Notes: generated by a model from the sequence alone, not told the origin. Numbered from the stretch's first letter, positions 10,704 through 23,732 are shown. The stretch: 64,000 nucleotides of DNA from Oxalobacteraceae bacterium (GCA_027485795.1 JAIXQK010000099.1:38649-102648); one strand, 5' to 3'. Translations and numbers: made by a program.

Positions 10704-11534
10704 ATGGATCTCACGCTGTTGATTAAAGTAGTCATCATGGGCATCGTCGAGGGCTTAACCGAGTTCTTGCCGATTTCTTCGACCGGTCACCTCATCCTTG
10801 CCGGTAGTCTGCTCAACTTTACGGGCGAAAAAGTCAAGGTATTCGAAATTGTGATCCAGGCCGGCGCGATGCTGGCTGTTTGTTGGGAGTACCGCGTCAA
10901 GATAGCGCGTGTGATCCTTGACTTCAGAACTGATATCGCTGCACGTCGCTTTGTTGTCAATCTGCTGATCGCTTTCCTGCCAGCGGTATTACTCGGCCTG
11001 GCTTTTGGTAAGGCGATCAAAGCGCATCTATTTAAACCTGTACCGGTTGCATTGGCATTCATTGTCGGTGCTTTTATCATCATCATCATCGAGAGACGCC
11101 ACCGTCGTGTGGTCTACTCTCGTGTCGACTCGGTCGACGATATGAGTGCGCTTGATGCGCTGAAGGTCGGTCTTGCGCAGTGCTTTGCGCTGATTCCGGG
11201 TACCAGCCGATCAGGCGCGACTATCATCGGTGCCATGGCGTTTGGCTTATCTCGTCAAGCTGCGACCGAATTCTCTTTCTTTCTTGCGATTCCTACCTTG
11301 TTTGGTGCAACCGTCTATTCGCTGTACAAGGAAAGAGCACTGCTTTCCTTAGCGGACTTACCGATGTTCGGGCTGGGCGCCTTGTCGGCATTTTTCTCCG
11401 CCTTTTTATGCGTACGCTGGCTGCTGCGGTATATCAGTTCGCATGATTTCATGGTGTTCGCTTGGTACCGAATTATCTTTGGCCTGATCATCTTGGTCAC
11501 TGCATTGACGGGCTGGGTGCAGTGGGCCGAGTGA
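10704..11534 (+). CDS. uppP: undecaprenyl-diphosphatase
   Basis: [37 protein letters not shown] and [12 protein letters not shown]; BacA/UppP signatures. Confidence 0.96.
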   Translation: MDLTLLIKVVIMGIVEGLTEFLPISSTGHLILAGSLLNFTGEKVKVFEIVIQAGAMLAVCWEYRVKIARVILDFRTDIAARRFVVNLLIAFLPAVLLGLAFGKAIKAHLFKPVPVALAFIVGAFIIIIIERRHRRVVYSRVDSVDDMSALDALKVGLAQCFALIPGTSRSGATIIGAMAFGLSRQAATEFSFFLAIPTLFGATVYSLYKERALLSLADLPMFGLGALSAFFSAFLCVRWLLRYISSHDFMVFAWYRIIFGLIILVTALTGWVQWAE

Positions 11535-11587
11535 GGTACTCGGCGGTTTTGAGACTGCCGGTGCCCCTTAGGTAGAGAAGGCGCGTC

Positions 11588-12304
11588 TTATCTACGTTGG
11601 AATACAAGGTCCCAGACACCGTGCCCGAGTCTTAATCCGCGCTGCTCAAATTTTGTCACCGGTCTGTAGGTGGGGCGTTCCGCGTAGCCTTGCGCAGTAT
11701 TGTGGATGCTGGGTTCCGAAGACATTACCGCGAGCATCTGTATTGCATAGTCTTCCCAGTCGGTAGCGCAATGTAAGTACCCACCCGCCGCAATCCGCGA
11801 GGCAAGTAGCTCGACAAACGGTGCTTGAATCAGCCGACGTTTTTGGTGCCGCGCCTTATGCCAGGGGTCGGGGAAAAAAATGTGTACCCCGGCTAACGAG
11901 GCTGGCGCAAGCATGTGGGTGACCACCTCAACCGCGTCATGCTGAATCAGACGGAGATTTTGTAACCCGCGTTCATCGATCAGTTTCAGCAAGCTACCGA
12001 TACCCGGTGTGTGCACCTCGACACCGATGAAATTAATCTCTGGCATCAGCGCCGCGATATGGGCGGTGGTCTCTCCCATCCCAGTCCCGATCTCAAGGAT
12101 AGTTGGCGCAGACCGGCCAAAGGTTTTCTCGAGGTCGAGTACTGATTTCTCAAAGGGTAGGCAGTATCGAGGCGCAAGTGTTTCTAACGCGCGTGCTTGA
12201 CCCTCCGACAGTCGGCCCATGCGCGTAACAAAACTGCGGATGCGGCGCTCAGTCGGGTCGTATGGCAGGGCGCGCCGTGCGCTTGGATTAAGGGGTTCAG
12301 TCAT
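11588..12304 (-). CDS. trmB: tRNA (guanosine(46)-N7)-methyltransferase
   Basis: [36 protein letters not shown]...[19 protein letters not shown]; TrmB signature. ATG at 12304. Confidence 0.95.
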   Translation of the reverse strand: MTEPLNPSARRALPYDPTERRIRSFVTRMGRLSEGQARALETLAPRYCLPFEKSVLDLEKTFGRSAPTILEIGTGMGETTAHIAALMPEINFIGVEVHTPGIGSLLKLIDERGLQNLRLIQHDAVEVVTHMLAPASLAGVHIFFPDPWHKARHQKRRLIQAPFVELLASRIAAGGYLHCATDWEDYAIQMLAVMSSEPSIHNTAQGYAERPTYRPVTKFEQRGLRLGHGVWDLVFQRR

Positions 12305-12318
12305 CGACAAGGGTAGGA

Positions 12319-12392
12319 TGGAGCGGGTGAAGGGAATCGAACCCTCGTATGCAGCTTGGGAAGCTGCCGTTCTACCATTGAACTACACCCGC
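12319..12392 (-). tRNA. tRNA-Gly(CCC), CCA encoded
   Basis: Reverse complement GCGGGTGTAGTTCAATGGTAGAACGGCAGCTTCCCAAGCTGCATACGAGGGTTCGATTCCCTTCACCCGCTCCA; anticodon loop TTCCCAA. Confidence 0.95.
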
Positions 12393-12612
12393 ACGTGACC
12401 GGATTTTACCGGACGAGCTAGATAAGAATATCAAAATAGTAATTTGCTATCGATCTCGGCAGAGAAATTCCCGATAATCAACCGAACCTGCAGTTGGTAA
12501 ACTAAAATGAAAGTCTACGTAGCGAGAGCCTGGTATTGAGGGTGCCGGGGTTTGTCAGCACGTACTATTCAGCGTACCTCAGGCTTGGCCGCTTGTTTAT
12601 TGGAGACCATAA

Positions 12613-12762
12613 ATGAAAATAGTGAAAAACTGCCTAAGCATCTCTGTCTTGTTGGCTGTTGTACTAATGTCGTCGGGCTGCGAGACCATGTCTTCAGCGT
12701 ATGACTCGACCAAGGATACGGTATCGGGTTGGTTTGGTAAGGGCGACAAGAAAGCTGACTAA
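12613..12762 (+). CDS. small 49-aa entericidin-like lipoprotein candidate
   Basis: MKIVKNCLSISVLLAVVLMSSGCETMSSAYDSTKDTVSGWFGKGDKKAD; signal peptide with lipobox (MSSGC); followed by a terminator; absent from the supplied ORF track (too short). Confidence 0.75.
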   Translation: MKIVKNCLSISVLLAVVLMSSGCETMSSAYDSTKDTVSGWFGKGDKKAD

Positions 12763-12776
12763 GTCCCCCTGTGAAG

Positions 12777-12809
12777 AAAAATGCCGCTCTGATGAGCGGC
12801 ATTTTTTTT
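12777..12809 (+). terminator. Rho-independent terminator
   Basis: AAAATGCCGCTC-TGAT-GAGCGGCATTTTTTTT. Confidence 0.9.
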
Positions 12810-13076
12810 ATCCGTACTAGTAATGTGTGCAGCGTGCGGTCCCGTGCTTGAAAAATCCTGCTAGTGCCTAGTTGCGGGCAATAACCCGCACCTTGTGCTT
12901 CAAATGCCAAATCGTAGGCAGTAGTTTTTATCGATGTTCTCCAAGAGTTTATTCAGCACAGCGTTCACCATCCTGGAAAGACATCTTTACGCTAACAGAT
13001 CAGGCGTCCAGCATCGGAACAGACCGATGCTTTAGGTTACCCAAAGCTCAGCCTGAGTAACTTCCTCGATGCCACT

Positions 13077-14606
13077 ATGAATAATCGTATTGAACAGATG
13101 AATAAATGTTGGCAGGAATTAGAAGCGCAGAAAAAAAGCCAAAAGACGCACCAGCAAATGCGTAATGAGGCTGCCGACTTAAATGCAATACCACTCCCAT
13201 CTTATTTGAAAATGCCAAAGATCGTGGTGCCAGCGTCGGTGAACAAGCAGGCAGATATTGCTGGAAAAAATAACCCATCTAGCCAAACAGTACTTTCTGA
13301 TGGCATCATTTACGATAGCAATCAGAAACTAACGAGTGCCGCGTCCCAGCCAAATCTAACCAGTTCAACGCCTAGAATTTCGGCTAATCGAAAAGCAAGC
13401 TTCTCTACATCGAATATCGATTTGCCTGAGTTACCGGCGCATCTCATAGCCGATGAATTCATTGAAGCTACCGCTTCATCCCCATCTTCCTCAATGAGAT
13501 CGAATTCCGTCGGTAGTACCGAATACGGGGCTGCTACAAAAGATTCTGGTAAGCGGTGGAGCAAGAGATTCGAGGAAAATCTTAGTGAACAATTCAGCAA
13601 ATTCACAAAAAGCATTTCCGATTTTGCACAAAATATCTCACCGCGTGGTTATCGCAGCCAAGCAGAAAAATCATCGCCACCAAAGCAGTCTTCGCCGGGT
13701 AGAGCCGATCCTCAGCTCGCTGGGCTTACGATTGACGAGCGCCAGGATATTGCGATTGAGATGGCCAAGTATTGCCAAACCGATGCTTACCGGAACGCAA
13801 TACCTGCCCAACAATCGCAACAGTTCGATGCGAAGTTAACGAATCTTCTCAAGTCTTATCCCGACTTCCAGGGTGATGGAAAGCTTAAATTACTAAATGC
13901 TGAAATTGCTTGGCGTATGAAATATGCTGTGATCGATACCGTAGTGGATCTAAATGATCCTGAATTCGTTAAATTTGTAGAGAATGCAGCAGGTGCTGCG
14001 TTTATGAAGCCGTGGGATCACGAAAATGTTGATGGCAAAGATCCAGTTACCGGGCTCAGCAGAAAAAATGCGGATACCCTAAAGCGTACTTTTCTCCGCG
14101 ATTTTGACCATTCGAACTACTTCGCCAAAAAATCAGATGGCACGCTAGAAAAGATTATCGATTCTGATCAATTCATCGCATTAGTAGGGCCAGGGGAAAA
14201 TGGTGAGCTCGCCAAGATTGTCAGCAATATTGCCTCCCAAAATCTTGGAAACTTCTTGAAAAATATCTTGTTCCTCCGAACTGATTCAAGCAATATTTCT
14301 CAGTCAATTCTTCGATTACATGATGAAACGCCCATAATGCCATTGGCAACGCAAAGAGCGAATTATGTGTTCGAGAAAGACGCCGCGGGTAGAATCATTC
14401 TCGACTATGAATCCAATGCCTCGAATGAAATTAACGGAGCAAAGCCCCTTAGTGTGAGGCGGATGACAGGTGATAATGCTACTGCAGGTATTGCTGATGC
14501 TTCTTTGAACATCAAGGTCCGCGTCGTGATTGAGCCGAGCGGAGATTGGTCTATTGGTAATCCGCTCGTTCGCGCGGAAGGCTGGAATATCCCCGCTGGT
14601 GATTAG
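13077..14606 (+). CDS. orphan Ser-rich protein, effector-like, unknown function
   Basis: 509 aa; disordered Ser-rich N-half with NISPRGYRSQ, globular C-half (DERQDIAIEMAKYCQTDAYRNAIP...VRVVIEPSGDWSIGNPLVRAEGWNIPAGD); no family recognised. Confidence 0.7.
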   Translation: MNNRIEQMNKCWQELEAQKKSQKTHQQMRNEAADLNAIPLPSYLKMPKIVVPASVNKQADIAGKNNPSSQTVLSDGIIYDSNQKLTSAASQPNLTSSTPRISANRKASFSTSNIDLPELPAHLIADEFIEATASSPSSSMRSNSVGSTEYGAATKDSGKRWSKRFEENLSEQFSKFTKSISDFAQNISPRGYRSQAEKSSPPKQSSPGRADPQLAGLTIDERQDIAIEMAKYCQTDAYRNAIPAQQSQQFDAKLTNLLKSYPDFQGDGKLKLLNAEIAWRMKYAVIDTVVDLNDPEFVKFVENAAGAAFMKPWDHENVDGKDPVTGLSRKNADTLKRTFLRDFDHSNYFAKKSDGTLEKIIDSDQFIALVGPGENGELAKIVSNIASQNLGNFLKNILFLRTDSSNISQSILRLHDETPIMPLATQRANYVFEKDAAGRIILDYESNASNEINGAKPLSVRRMTGDNATAGIADASLNIKVRVVIEPSGDWSIGNPLVRAEGWNIPAGD

Positions 14607-14649
14607 GTTTTCTTTTGTGCGCAGTATTCGCGAGCGGCAGTATTGAAAT

Positions 14650-15846
14650 TCAAACTGATTGTGATGTTTTCCGATTCGACCCTGCCACTAGCTCAAACCG
14701 GAATAGTCTGCATTCAATAGCGCCGTTGAAAAATGGCGTTTTTTTTGATTCCTTTAATCGCAGCATACGGGGGAGCGTCAGATCTGCAGTAAAGAGGCAG
14801 GCAGTCCAGCCGGCAAAGCGCTGCTTCAACGTGCTGCCAAATGCACTAAAAAAAGCAGTGGCTAGTTCATCCGGCTCTTGTGAGCGATCGCCGCGCATGC
14901 CAATACGTTCGCCGTACGGCGGGTTTGTAATCAGCAGGCCCGGAAGCCCCGTCGGCGGCTTCACTTCTTGTGCATCGATTTGTTTTAGTGGTACATCAAA
15001 GCTGATCCCGGCGCGTTGCAGGTTGTTACGAGCCATCACCAGCATATCGCCAGAGATATCACTCCCAAAAATCGTGGGGTGGTGCGGAAGGGCTGATGGC
15101 TTGACGGCGGCACGTGCCGTATCCCAGTCCGTCTGCTTGAATATCTTGAATTTCTCGAAAGCGAAGCGACGGTTCATTCCTGGGGCAATGCCGGCCAGTA
15201 TTTGCGCAGCTTCGATCAGCAGCGTGCCCGAGCCACACATCGGGTCAAATAGCGGCGTCCCGGGTTTCCATCCAGCGGTACGCAGCAGACCGGCGGCGAG
15301 GTTCTCGCGTAGCGGCGCGTCACCGGTGTCCAGTCGCCAGCCACGCTTGAATAAAGATTCTCCCGAGGTATCCAGATAGACCGTGACCGTACGCGCATCG
15401 AGAAAGCCCCAAATCCGCATATCGGGCGTCCGCGTATCGACCGATGGACGCTTTCCGACGCGATCACGGAAACGATCACAGATACCATCTTTAATGCGAA
15501 GGGTTGCGAATTCAAGACTCTTCAGTGGTGATTTGATAGCGTTCACATCAACCCGGATGGTGTGCTCCAGGTCCAACCAGTCTTCCCACGGTGCGCCAAG
15601 CGCCAGATCATAGACATCGTTTTCGTTGATGTAGCCGGACTGCGCAATGCGTAAAAGTACACGTGATGCAATCCGAGAGTGCAAATTCAACAGCATCGCA
15701 TCTTGCAACGTACCAGAGCAATGCACGCCACCGGGAACGCTATTGTGTATCTTCAGCGTACGGCTATGTGCCGCGATTTCATGGAGTTCTTCGGCTAGCG
15801 CGATCTCGAGCCCGCGCGGGCAGGGGCAGAAATAAGAATAGGACAT
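14650..15846 (-). CDS. THUMP-domain class I SAM-dependent RNA methyltransferase (RlmL/YcbY N-terminal-like)
   Basis: PRGLEIALAEEL...FDPMCGSGTLLIEAAQILAGIAPG...LLITNPPYGERIG. Confidence 0.9.
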   Translation of the reverse strand: MSYSYFCPCPRGLEIALAEELHEIAAHSRTLKIHNSVPGGVHCSGTLQDAMLLNLHSRIASRVLLRIAQSGYINENDVYDLALGAPWEDWLDLEHTIRVDVNAIKSPLKSLEFATLRIKDGICDRFRDRVGKRPSVDTRTPDMRIWGFLDARTVTVYLDTSGESLFKRGWRLDTGDAPLRENLAAGLLRTAGWKPGTPLFDPMCGSGTLLIEAAQILAGIAPGMNRRFAFEKFKIFKQTDWDTARAAVKPSALPHHPTIFGSDISGDMLVMARNNLQRAGISFDVPLKQIDAQEVKPPTGLPGLLITNPPYGERIGMRGDRSQEPDELATAFFSAFGSTLKQRFAGWTACLFTADLTLPRMLRLKESKKTPFFNGAIECRLFRFELVAGSNRKTSQSV

Positions 15847-15918
15847 GGCGTACCTTTTATCCGTGATTGTCGAGCTACGGTAAGCACGACAAGATATGTC
15901 AGCGTATTAAACCAACTA

Positions 15919-15945
15919 CTGGATCGCGGCCTAGGCCAGGATGAC
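15919..15945 (-). repeat. REP-like 27-mer, inverted partner of 16013..16039
   Basis: Reverse complement GTCATCCTGGCCTAGGCCGCGATCCAG; aligns to the partner at 19 of 27 positions. Confidence 0.6.
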
Positions 15946-16012
15946 AGCTCAGATGCTGATGACATCAGTTTGGTATGGATTGTTTTAAACGAGTACCAAC
16001 AATTTCAAAGCA

Positions 16013-16039
16013 GTCATCCCGGCACAGACTGGAACCCAG
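16013..16039 (+). repeat. REP-like 27-mer
   Basis: GTCATCCCGGCACAGACTGGAACCCAG, inverted relative to 15919..15945. Confidence 0.6.
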
Positions 16040-16048
16040 CATTTTTCA

Positions 16049-16654
16049 TCAGCTTTTCTGCAGCGCGCGTTCAACAAAATCTAGCCGATCTTGGCCCCAG
16101 AATCCTTCGCCATCAACACGGTACCAGGGAACACCAAACACGTGTGCTGCAATGGCTTGTTCCGTATTGCGCTGAAGCTCATCAGTCGCTGCTTGGCTAG
16201 CAGAGTATTTCAGTAGCTCGATACCATCCAAGCCAATAGCATTCGCGACGGCCACTAAAGTGTCTGGGTCGGCGATATTTCTTTCTTCTGCCCAGCAGGC
16301 GCGGCCCAGTGCACCGAGCAATACCATCGCCGCATCGGAGCCGTTCTGATGAAGTGCAGCGATAATTAGCTTGGAACCGGGATCTCCCGCCACCGGAAAG
16401 AATGCCGGGTGAATATTCAAAGGAATCTCTAAAAATTTGCTCCACCGTGCCAGCTCGGCAAGACGATACGCCTGACGCTGCGCAGGGCGTTGTGCCACCG
16501 GTACGCCACCACTAGCTGCAAACACCTGCGCCATATCTGCAGGTTTCAGTACTAATTGTGCATGATGCTTCTTCACGATAGCAGTGAAACGTTGATGCCC
16601 CAGATAGGTCCATGGCGATTGCGGTACAACGAAATACTCAACGATCTTTGCCAT
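16049..16654 (-). CDS. 2-hydroxychromene-2-carboxylate isomerase (DsbA-like fold)
   Basis: VEYFVVPQSPWTYLGHQRF...AIAAHVFGVPWYRVDGEGFWGQDRLDFVERAL. Confidence 0.88.
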   Translation of the reverse strand: MAKIVEYFVVPQSPWTYLGHQRFTAIVKKHHAQLVLKPADMAQVFAASGGVPVAQRPAQRQAYRLAELARWSKFLEIPLNIHPAFFPVAGDPGSKLIIAALHQNGSDAAMVLLGALGRACWAEERNIADPDTLVAVANAIGLDGIELLKYSASQAATDELQRNTEQAIAAHVFGVPWYRVDGEGFWGQDRLDFVERALQKS

Positions 16655-16670
16655 TAGGTTTCTCCCGAAC

Positions 16671-17093
16671 TTAAACAGGTTTGATGATCACCAGGGCAAC
16701 CGCAGCGAACATGCCGATCACGGGCAGCTCATTGAACCAACGGTACCAGACATGGCTGCGGACATTCTCGCCGCGCTCAAATGCTTTCAATAATCGCTTA
16801 CAGAGGTGGTGATAGCCCACCAGCACCAGCACGATCAGCAGCTTCACATGCATCCACAGGCCCTGCTGACCGACGCCGTAGTACAGCCAGAGTATCAATC
16901 CGAGCGCGAGCGCAGGAATCATTAAGATGGTCATGAAGCGGTACAACTTATTCGCCATTAGCAGCAAGCGATCAATCGCTGCGGGTTCGGTTTCCATCGC
17001 CAAGTTCACGAAGATGCGCGGCAGATAGAACAAACCCGCGAACCAGGATGCCACCAGCACGATATGAACGGTCTTGATCCAGAGATAAGCCAT
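16671..17093 (-). CDS. CopD/HemJ family membrane protein
   Basis: MAYLWIKTVHIVLVASWFAGLFYLPRIFVNLAM, HemJ/CopD-like His pattern. Confidence 0.8.
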   Translation of the reverse strand: MAYLWIKTVHIVLVASWFAGLFYLPRIFVNLAMETEPAAIDRLLLMANKLYRFMTILMIPALALGLILWLYYGVGQQGLWMHVKLLIVLVLVGYHHLCKRLLKAFERGENVRSHVWYRWFNELPVIGMFAAVALVIIKPV

Positions 17094-17096
17094 CGC

Positions 17097-18362
17097 TTAG
17101 ACCCGCACCTCTCCATGGCCCAGCACTACGAACTTGACTGATGTGAGTCCCTCCAGGCCTACGGGGCCACGTGCGTGCAGCTTATCGTTCGAGATGCCGA
17201 TTTCGGCACCGAGCCCGTATTCGAAGCCGTCAGCGAAGCGTGTCGAGGCATTCACCATCACCGATGCTGAATCGACTTCGCGCAGGAACTGCAGTGCGCG
17301 AGAATAATCTTCAGTGATGATGCTATCGGTGTGCTGCGATGAGTAGGTGTTGATAAAATCAATTGCCTCGTCGACACCCGAGACAATCTTCACCGAGAGA
17401 ATCGCATCAAGGTATTCGGTGTGCCAGTCTTCCTCGGTTACCGGTTTCAGCATTGGGTAGCCAGCCAGTATCTGCATTGCTTCCGAGTCGGCACGTAGCT
17501 CTACCTGTTTTTCAGCAAACAACTTGGCTAATTCGGGTAGAGCACGTTGGGCAATGTCACGCGCGACAACGAGCGTCTCCATGGTGTTACAGGTTCCATA
17601 GCGATGACATTTTGCATTGAAGGCCACAGGTAATGCTTTGGTGATGTCAGCTTTGTCATCGATGTAAACATGACAGATACCATCCAGGTGCTTGATCATT
17701 GGCACCTTGGAATCCTTCATCAGGCGCTCAATGAGACCCTTGCCACCGCGTGGGACAATGACATCAATGAACTCTGGCATGGTGATCATTGCACCCACCA
17801 CTGCGCGGTCCGTTGTTTCGATGATCTGAACCGCTTCTGACGGCAAGCCAGCACCTGCCAAACCTTCTTTGACTAATTTTGCGAGCGCCTGATTGCAATG
17901 AATGGCTTCCGATCCACCGCGCAGAATCGTCGCGTTACCGCTTTTGATGCAGAGCCCGGCCGCGTCGACAGTAACATTTGGTCTGGCCTCGTAAATAATA
18001 CCGATCACGCCCAGCGGTACCCGCATCTGCCCGACCTGAATACCGCTCGGGCGGTGCTTCATATTCGTGATTTCGCCGATGGGGTCGGGCAGTGCAGCAA
18101 TTTGCTCCAGACCCTCGGCCATGGTGGCGATCGCTTTTTCGGATAGCGTGAGACGATCGACCAGCGCAGCGGCAAGGCCATAGGCGCGCGCAGCATCCAA
18201 GTCTTTTTGATTAGCTGCGGTGAGCAATGCCGCATCACGTCGAATCGCTGCCGCAATGAGTTGCAGCGCGCGGTTTTTCGCGGCAGTGTCAGCCTTGGCC
18301 ATGGCGCGTGACGCCTTGCGCGCAGCGCGACCAATGTCAGTCATGTAGTGTTGAATATCCAT
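17097..18362 (-). CDS. proA: glutamate-5-semialdehyde dehydrogenase
   Basis: [51 protein letters not shown] at 18362. Confidence 0.96.
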   Translation of the reverse strand: MDIQHYMTDIGRAARKASRAMAKADTAAKNRALQLIAAAIRRDAALLTAANQKDLDAARAYGLAAALVDRLTLSEKAIATMAEGLEQIAALPDPIGEITNMKHRPSGIQVGQMRVPLGVIGIIYEARPNVTVDAAGLCIKSGNATILRGGSEAIHCNQALAKLVKEGLAGAGLPSEAVQIIETTDRAVVGAMITMPEFIDVIVPRGGKGLIERLMKDSKVPMIKHLDGICHVYIDDKADITKALPVAFNAKCHRYGTCNTMETLVVARDIAQRALPELAKLFAEKQVELRADSEAMQILAGYPMLKPVTEEDWHTEYLDAILSVKIVSGVDEAIDFINTYSSQHTDSIITEDYSRALQFLREVDSASVMVNASTRFADGFEYGLGAEIGISNDKLHARGPVGLEGLTSVKFVVLGHGEVRV

Positions 18363-18367
18363 CAGTA

Positions 18368-19396
18368 TTATTTCCTTGCTACGAACAGCGCCAGTTGAAG
18401 CAGTGCATCCCATGCATCACCGGCAAAATCTTTGGCGCGTAATCCCTTTATCATACGGTCGACTTGGGCTGCTTTCGCCAGTGCATCACGCAGCGTCGAG
18501 AGTTTAACGCGCGACAGCGCTGGTGCCATCAGACGTTCGCGTGGGCCCCAGATCCGATACTCTTTCAGCATGGCCGCCAGCGGTCGGCCCTCGTCGCCAC
18601 CTATTTTCAGCTTCAGCAGTGTGCGGATCTCCTCGCTGATTGCCCATAGCACCAAGGGCAAGGCCTCGCCCTCCCCCTTCAAGCCTTCCAGCATGCGCGT
18701 GACCCGACCCAGATCGCCAGACAGCATCGCCTCGGAGAGTTTGAAAACATCGTAACGCGCGACATTCAGCACTGCGTCTTGTATCTGATCTAACGATAGT
18801 CTGCCTTCCGGATACAGTAAGGCTAATTTGCGGATTTCCTGATGCGCAGCCAGCAAATTACCTTCGACACGTTCGACCATGAACTCCAGCGCATTCTTGT
18901 CAGCGCTTTGGCCTTGGTTCGCGAGTCGTTGCCCTATCCATTGCGCCAACTGATGCCGCTCGATGTTGGGAATCTCGATATAGATCGCATGCCGCTGCAA
19001 GGCAGTCACCCAAGCACTTTTCTGTGTCGCCCAGTCGAGCTTGGGTAGTGTGATCATGGTCAGTGTCTCGCCCGCTTCGGACCCTACGCAAGCGGCCGCG
19101 TAGTCTTGCAATGCCTGGCCACCTTCCTTGCCCGGTTTGCCACCGGGGATGCGCAGTTCGATCAGCTTGCGATCGCCGAACAAGGACATCGACTGCTGTA
19201 CCGACTGCAGCTCACCCCATTTGAAATAGCGCTCGGCGACCAGAACCTCGCGCTCGGAAAAGCCAGCAGCGCGCGCCTTGGCACGAATTCGATCCGCTAA
19301 TTCAAATAAAAGAAGCTGCTCATCACTACTGATGACATACAACGGCGCCAGTGATTTATCGAGATGCGCATCGAGCGCGTCGGCGCGCACCTGCAT
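18368..19396 (-). CDS. holA: DNA polymerase III subunit delta
   Basis: [29 protein letters not shown]; synteny with lptE and leuS. Confidence 0.93.
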   Translation of the reverse strand: MQVRADALDAHLDKSLAPLYVISSDEQLLLFELADRIRAKARAAGFSEREVLVAERYFKWGELQSVQQSMSLFGDRKLIELRIPGGKPGKEGGQALQDYAAACVGSEAGETLTMITLPKLDWATQKSAWVTALQRHAIYIEIPNIERHQLAQWIGQRLANQGQSADKNALEFMVERVEGNLLAAHQEIRKLALLYPEGRLSLDQIQDAVLNVARYDVFKLSEAMLSGDLGRVTRMLEGLKGEGEALPLVLWAISEEIRTLLKLKIGGDEGRPLAAMLKEYRIWGPRERLMAPALSRVKLSTLRDALAKAAQVDRMIKGLRAKDFAGDAWDALLQLALFVARK

Positions 19397-19399
19397 GGC

Positions 19400-19906
19400 T
19401 TATAGCTGTTCCAGCTTGACGCGCGCCAGCTGACGCATGATTTGCGCAACGGCATCGCGACGCAAATCCTCGAAGGTCATGCGTTCTTCTTGTTCCTTCG
19501 CCAGTGCCTGTTCTTCACTGTATGGGAGGATGGATTGCAGCGCGATTTCAGGCGGTTGAAGTAACTTGTTATTTTTTGCGTCGGTGACTTCGAAAATCAC
19601 CCGGTAAGTCAGGCTGAACTCTCGCACCTTGCCCTGAGCATTTAGCGTCAGCACTTTCTTTTCTTGCGCCTGCGAGAGCACACGCAGTGTCACCAACGCG
19701 GATTTTGCATCTTCGGTCAATTTGGTGTTGTTGGCACGGATTATGGTGCGAAGATCGCGTTCGAGCGGTGTACCGATCGGTACATCGAGATAGATAGACT
19801 CAATAGTCAGTCGGCTTTCGGGTGACCACCCACGCAGCTGAAACCCACAGGCCGTCAGCAACATGATGAGTATGCCAAGTGTGACGTAACGGATGAATCT
19901 ATTCAA
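19400..19906 (-). CDS. lptE: LPS assembly lipoprotein LptE
   Basis: LLTACGFQLRGWSPESRLTIESIYLD, lipobox; between holA and leuS. Confidence 0.93.
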   Translation of the reverse strand: MNRFIRYVTLGILIMLLTACGFQLRGWSPESRLTIESIYLDVPIGTPLERDLRTIIRANNTKLTEDAKSALVTLRVLSQAQEKKVLTLNAQGKVREFSLTYRVIFEVTDAKNNKLLQPPEIALQSILPYSEEQALAKEQEERMTFEDLRRDAVAQIMRQLARVKLEQL

Positions 19907-19917
19907 TACATTCTCCT

Positions 19918-22584
<2,667 letters not shown>

Positions 22585-23010
22585 TTAGCGACTCACATCT
22601 TTGGGGTTGGTGACGAAACCGATTTTTGTCATGCCATTGTTTTGCGCGGATGCCATCACTTGCGCAATCACTTCATAACGTGTTGATTTGTCAGCGCGCA
22701 GTTGTAGCTCCGGCTGCGGTTTTTTCTGAGCGGCTGTCGCGAACCGTGTGCCTAACTCGTCGAGGTTCACTGAGTTGTTGTTCCAGAACAGTTTGCCCTC
22801 GGCATTAATAGAAAGGGTGATGCTCTCGGGCTTTTCTGGCGCCGGTGCCGACGATGCTGTGGGTAGCTCGAGCTTTACCGCATGGGTAAACAGCGGTGCG
22901 GTGATGATGAAAATCACCAACAGCACGAGCATCACATCCACCATCGGGGTGACGTTAATTTCCGCCATCGGCGCTTGGTGGCCGTTATCGTTGAATCCGC
23001 CGAATGCCAT
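22585..23010 (-). CDS. ExbD/TolR family biopolymer transporter
   Basis: MAEINVTPMVDVMLVLLVIFIITAPL. Confidence 0.95.
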   Translation of the reverse strand: MAFGGFNDNGHQAPMAEINVTPMVDVMLVLLVIFIITAPLFTHAVKLELPTASSAPAPEKPESITLSINAEGKLFWNNNSVNLDELGTRFATAAQKKPQPELQLRADKSTRYEVIAQVMASAQNNGMTKIGFVTNPKDVSR

Positions 23011-23024
23011 GATCGTCTCCCCGC

Positions 23025-23732
23025 TTAGCTCAAGCGGCCGCGCGCAGTACCGATGCGTGCACCTGTTGTCAAGAAAGCGTGCAGGTCATGCGCGAACGCA
23101 TCCAACTCGCCCAGTGTGAGTCGATTGACTCGAGTGAACGCGTTGTATCCGAGCACCGCTGGAATCGCGACCACCAAGCCGATGGCCGTCATGATCAGTG
23201 CTTCACCCACCGGTCCAGCGACCTTGTCGATTTGAATAGTGCCCGACATCGCGACCGCCGCGAGTGCATGGTAGATGCCCCAGACGGTACCGAACAAGCC
23301 TACGAATGGCGCCGTCGAACCGACGGAAGCCAGTAGCGTCAGTCCGCTTTCCAGACGCTGCGAAACGCGGTTGATCTGCTGCCGCAAGGTTCTGGTCACC
23401 AACTCACCTTGGTCAACATTGGCATTCAATGAGCTGCTATTGGCTTTGACTCTGACCGCATCGACGGCATGCGTTGCCAGCGGTGAATACACCTTTTCAG
23501 TATCTGCGTGGCTCAGCAACGCAATGGCATCGTCCATGCTGGCAGCGTCCCAGAAATGCTCGACTGCATCGGCACTCTTGCGAATCCGCCATGAGATCCA
23601 TGCTTTTGAAAGGATGTAATACCAGCTGGCAATTGACATAATCAGCAGCAGATAGGCAACGCTATGCGTTACCGCGTCGCCTTGCGCCCAGTAGTGGGCA
23701 AAGCCGAGGGTTTGGGTCATGGTGTCATTCAT
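23025..23732 (-). CDS. MotA/TolQ/ExbB proton channel family protein
   Basis: GSTAPFVGLFGTVWGIYHAL...GPVGEALIMTAIGLVVAIPAVLGYN. Confidence 0.95.
   Translation of the reverse strand: MNDTMTQTLGFAHYWAQGDAVTHSVAYLLLIMSIASWYYILSKAWISWRIRKSADAVEHFWDAASMDDAIALLSHADTEKVYSPLATHAVDAVRVKANSSSLNANVDQGELVTRTLRQQINRVSQRLESGLTLLASVGSTAPFVGLFGTVWGIYHALAAVAMSGTIQIDKVAGPVGEALIMTAIGLVVAIPAVLGYNAFTRVNRLTLGELDAFAHDLHAFLTTGARIGTARGRLS

Noticed and set aside
14200-14320. RasGAP-like motif in the second orphan (ILFLRTDSSNISQSI)
   Set aside because: Superficial similarity to the arginine-finger segment, but the rest of the C-terminal half does not follow RasGAP order and no second motif is present.
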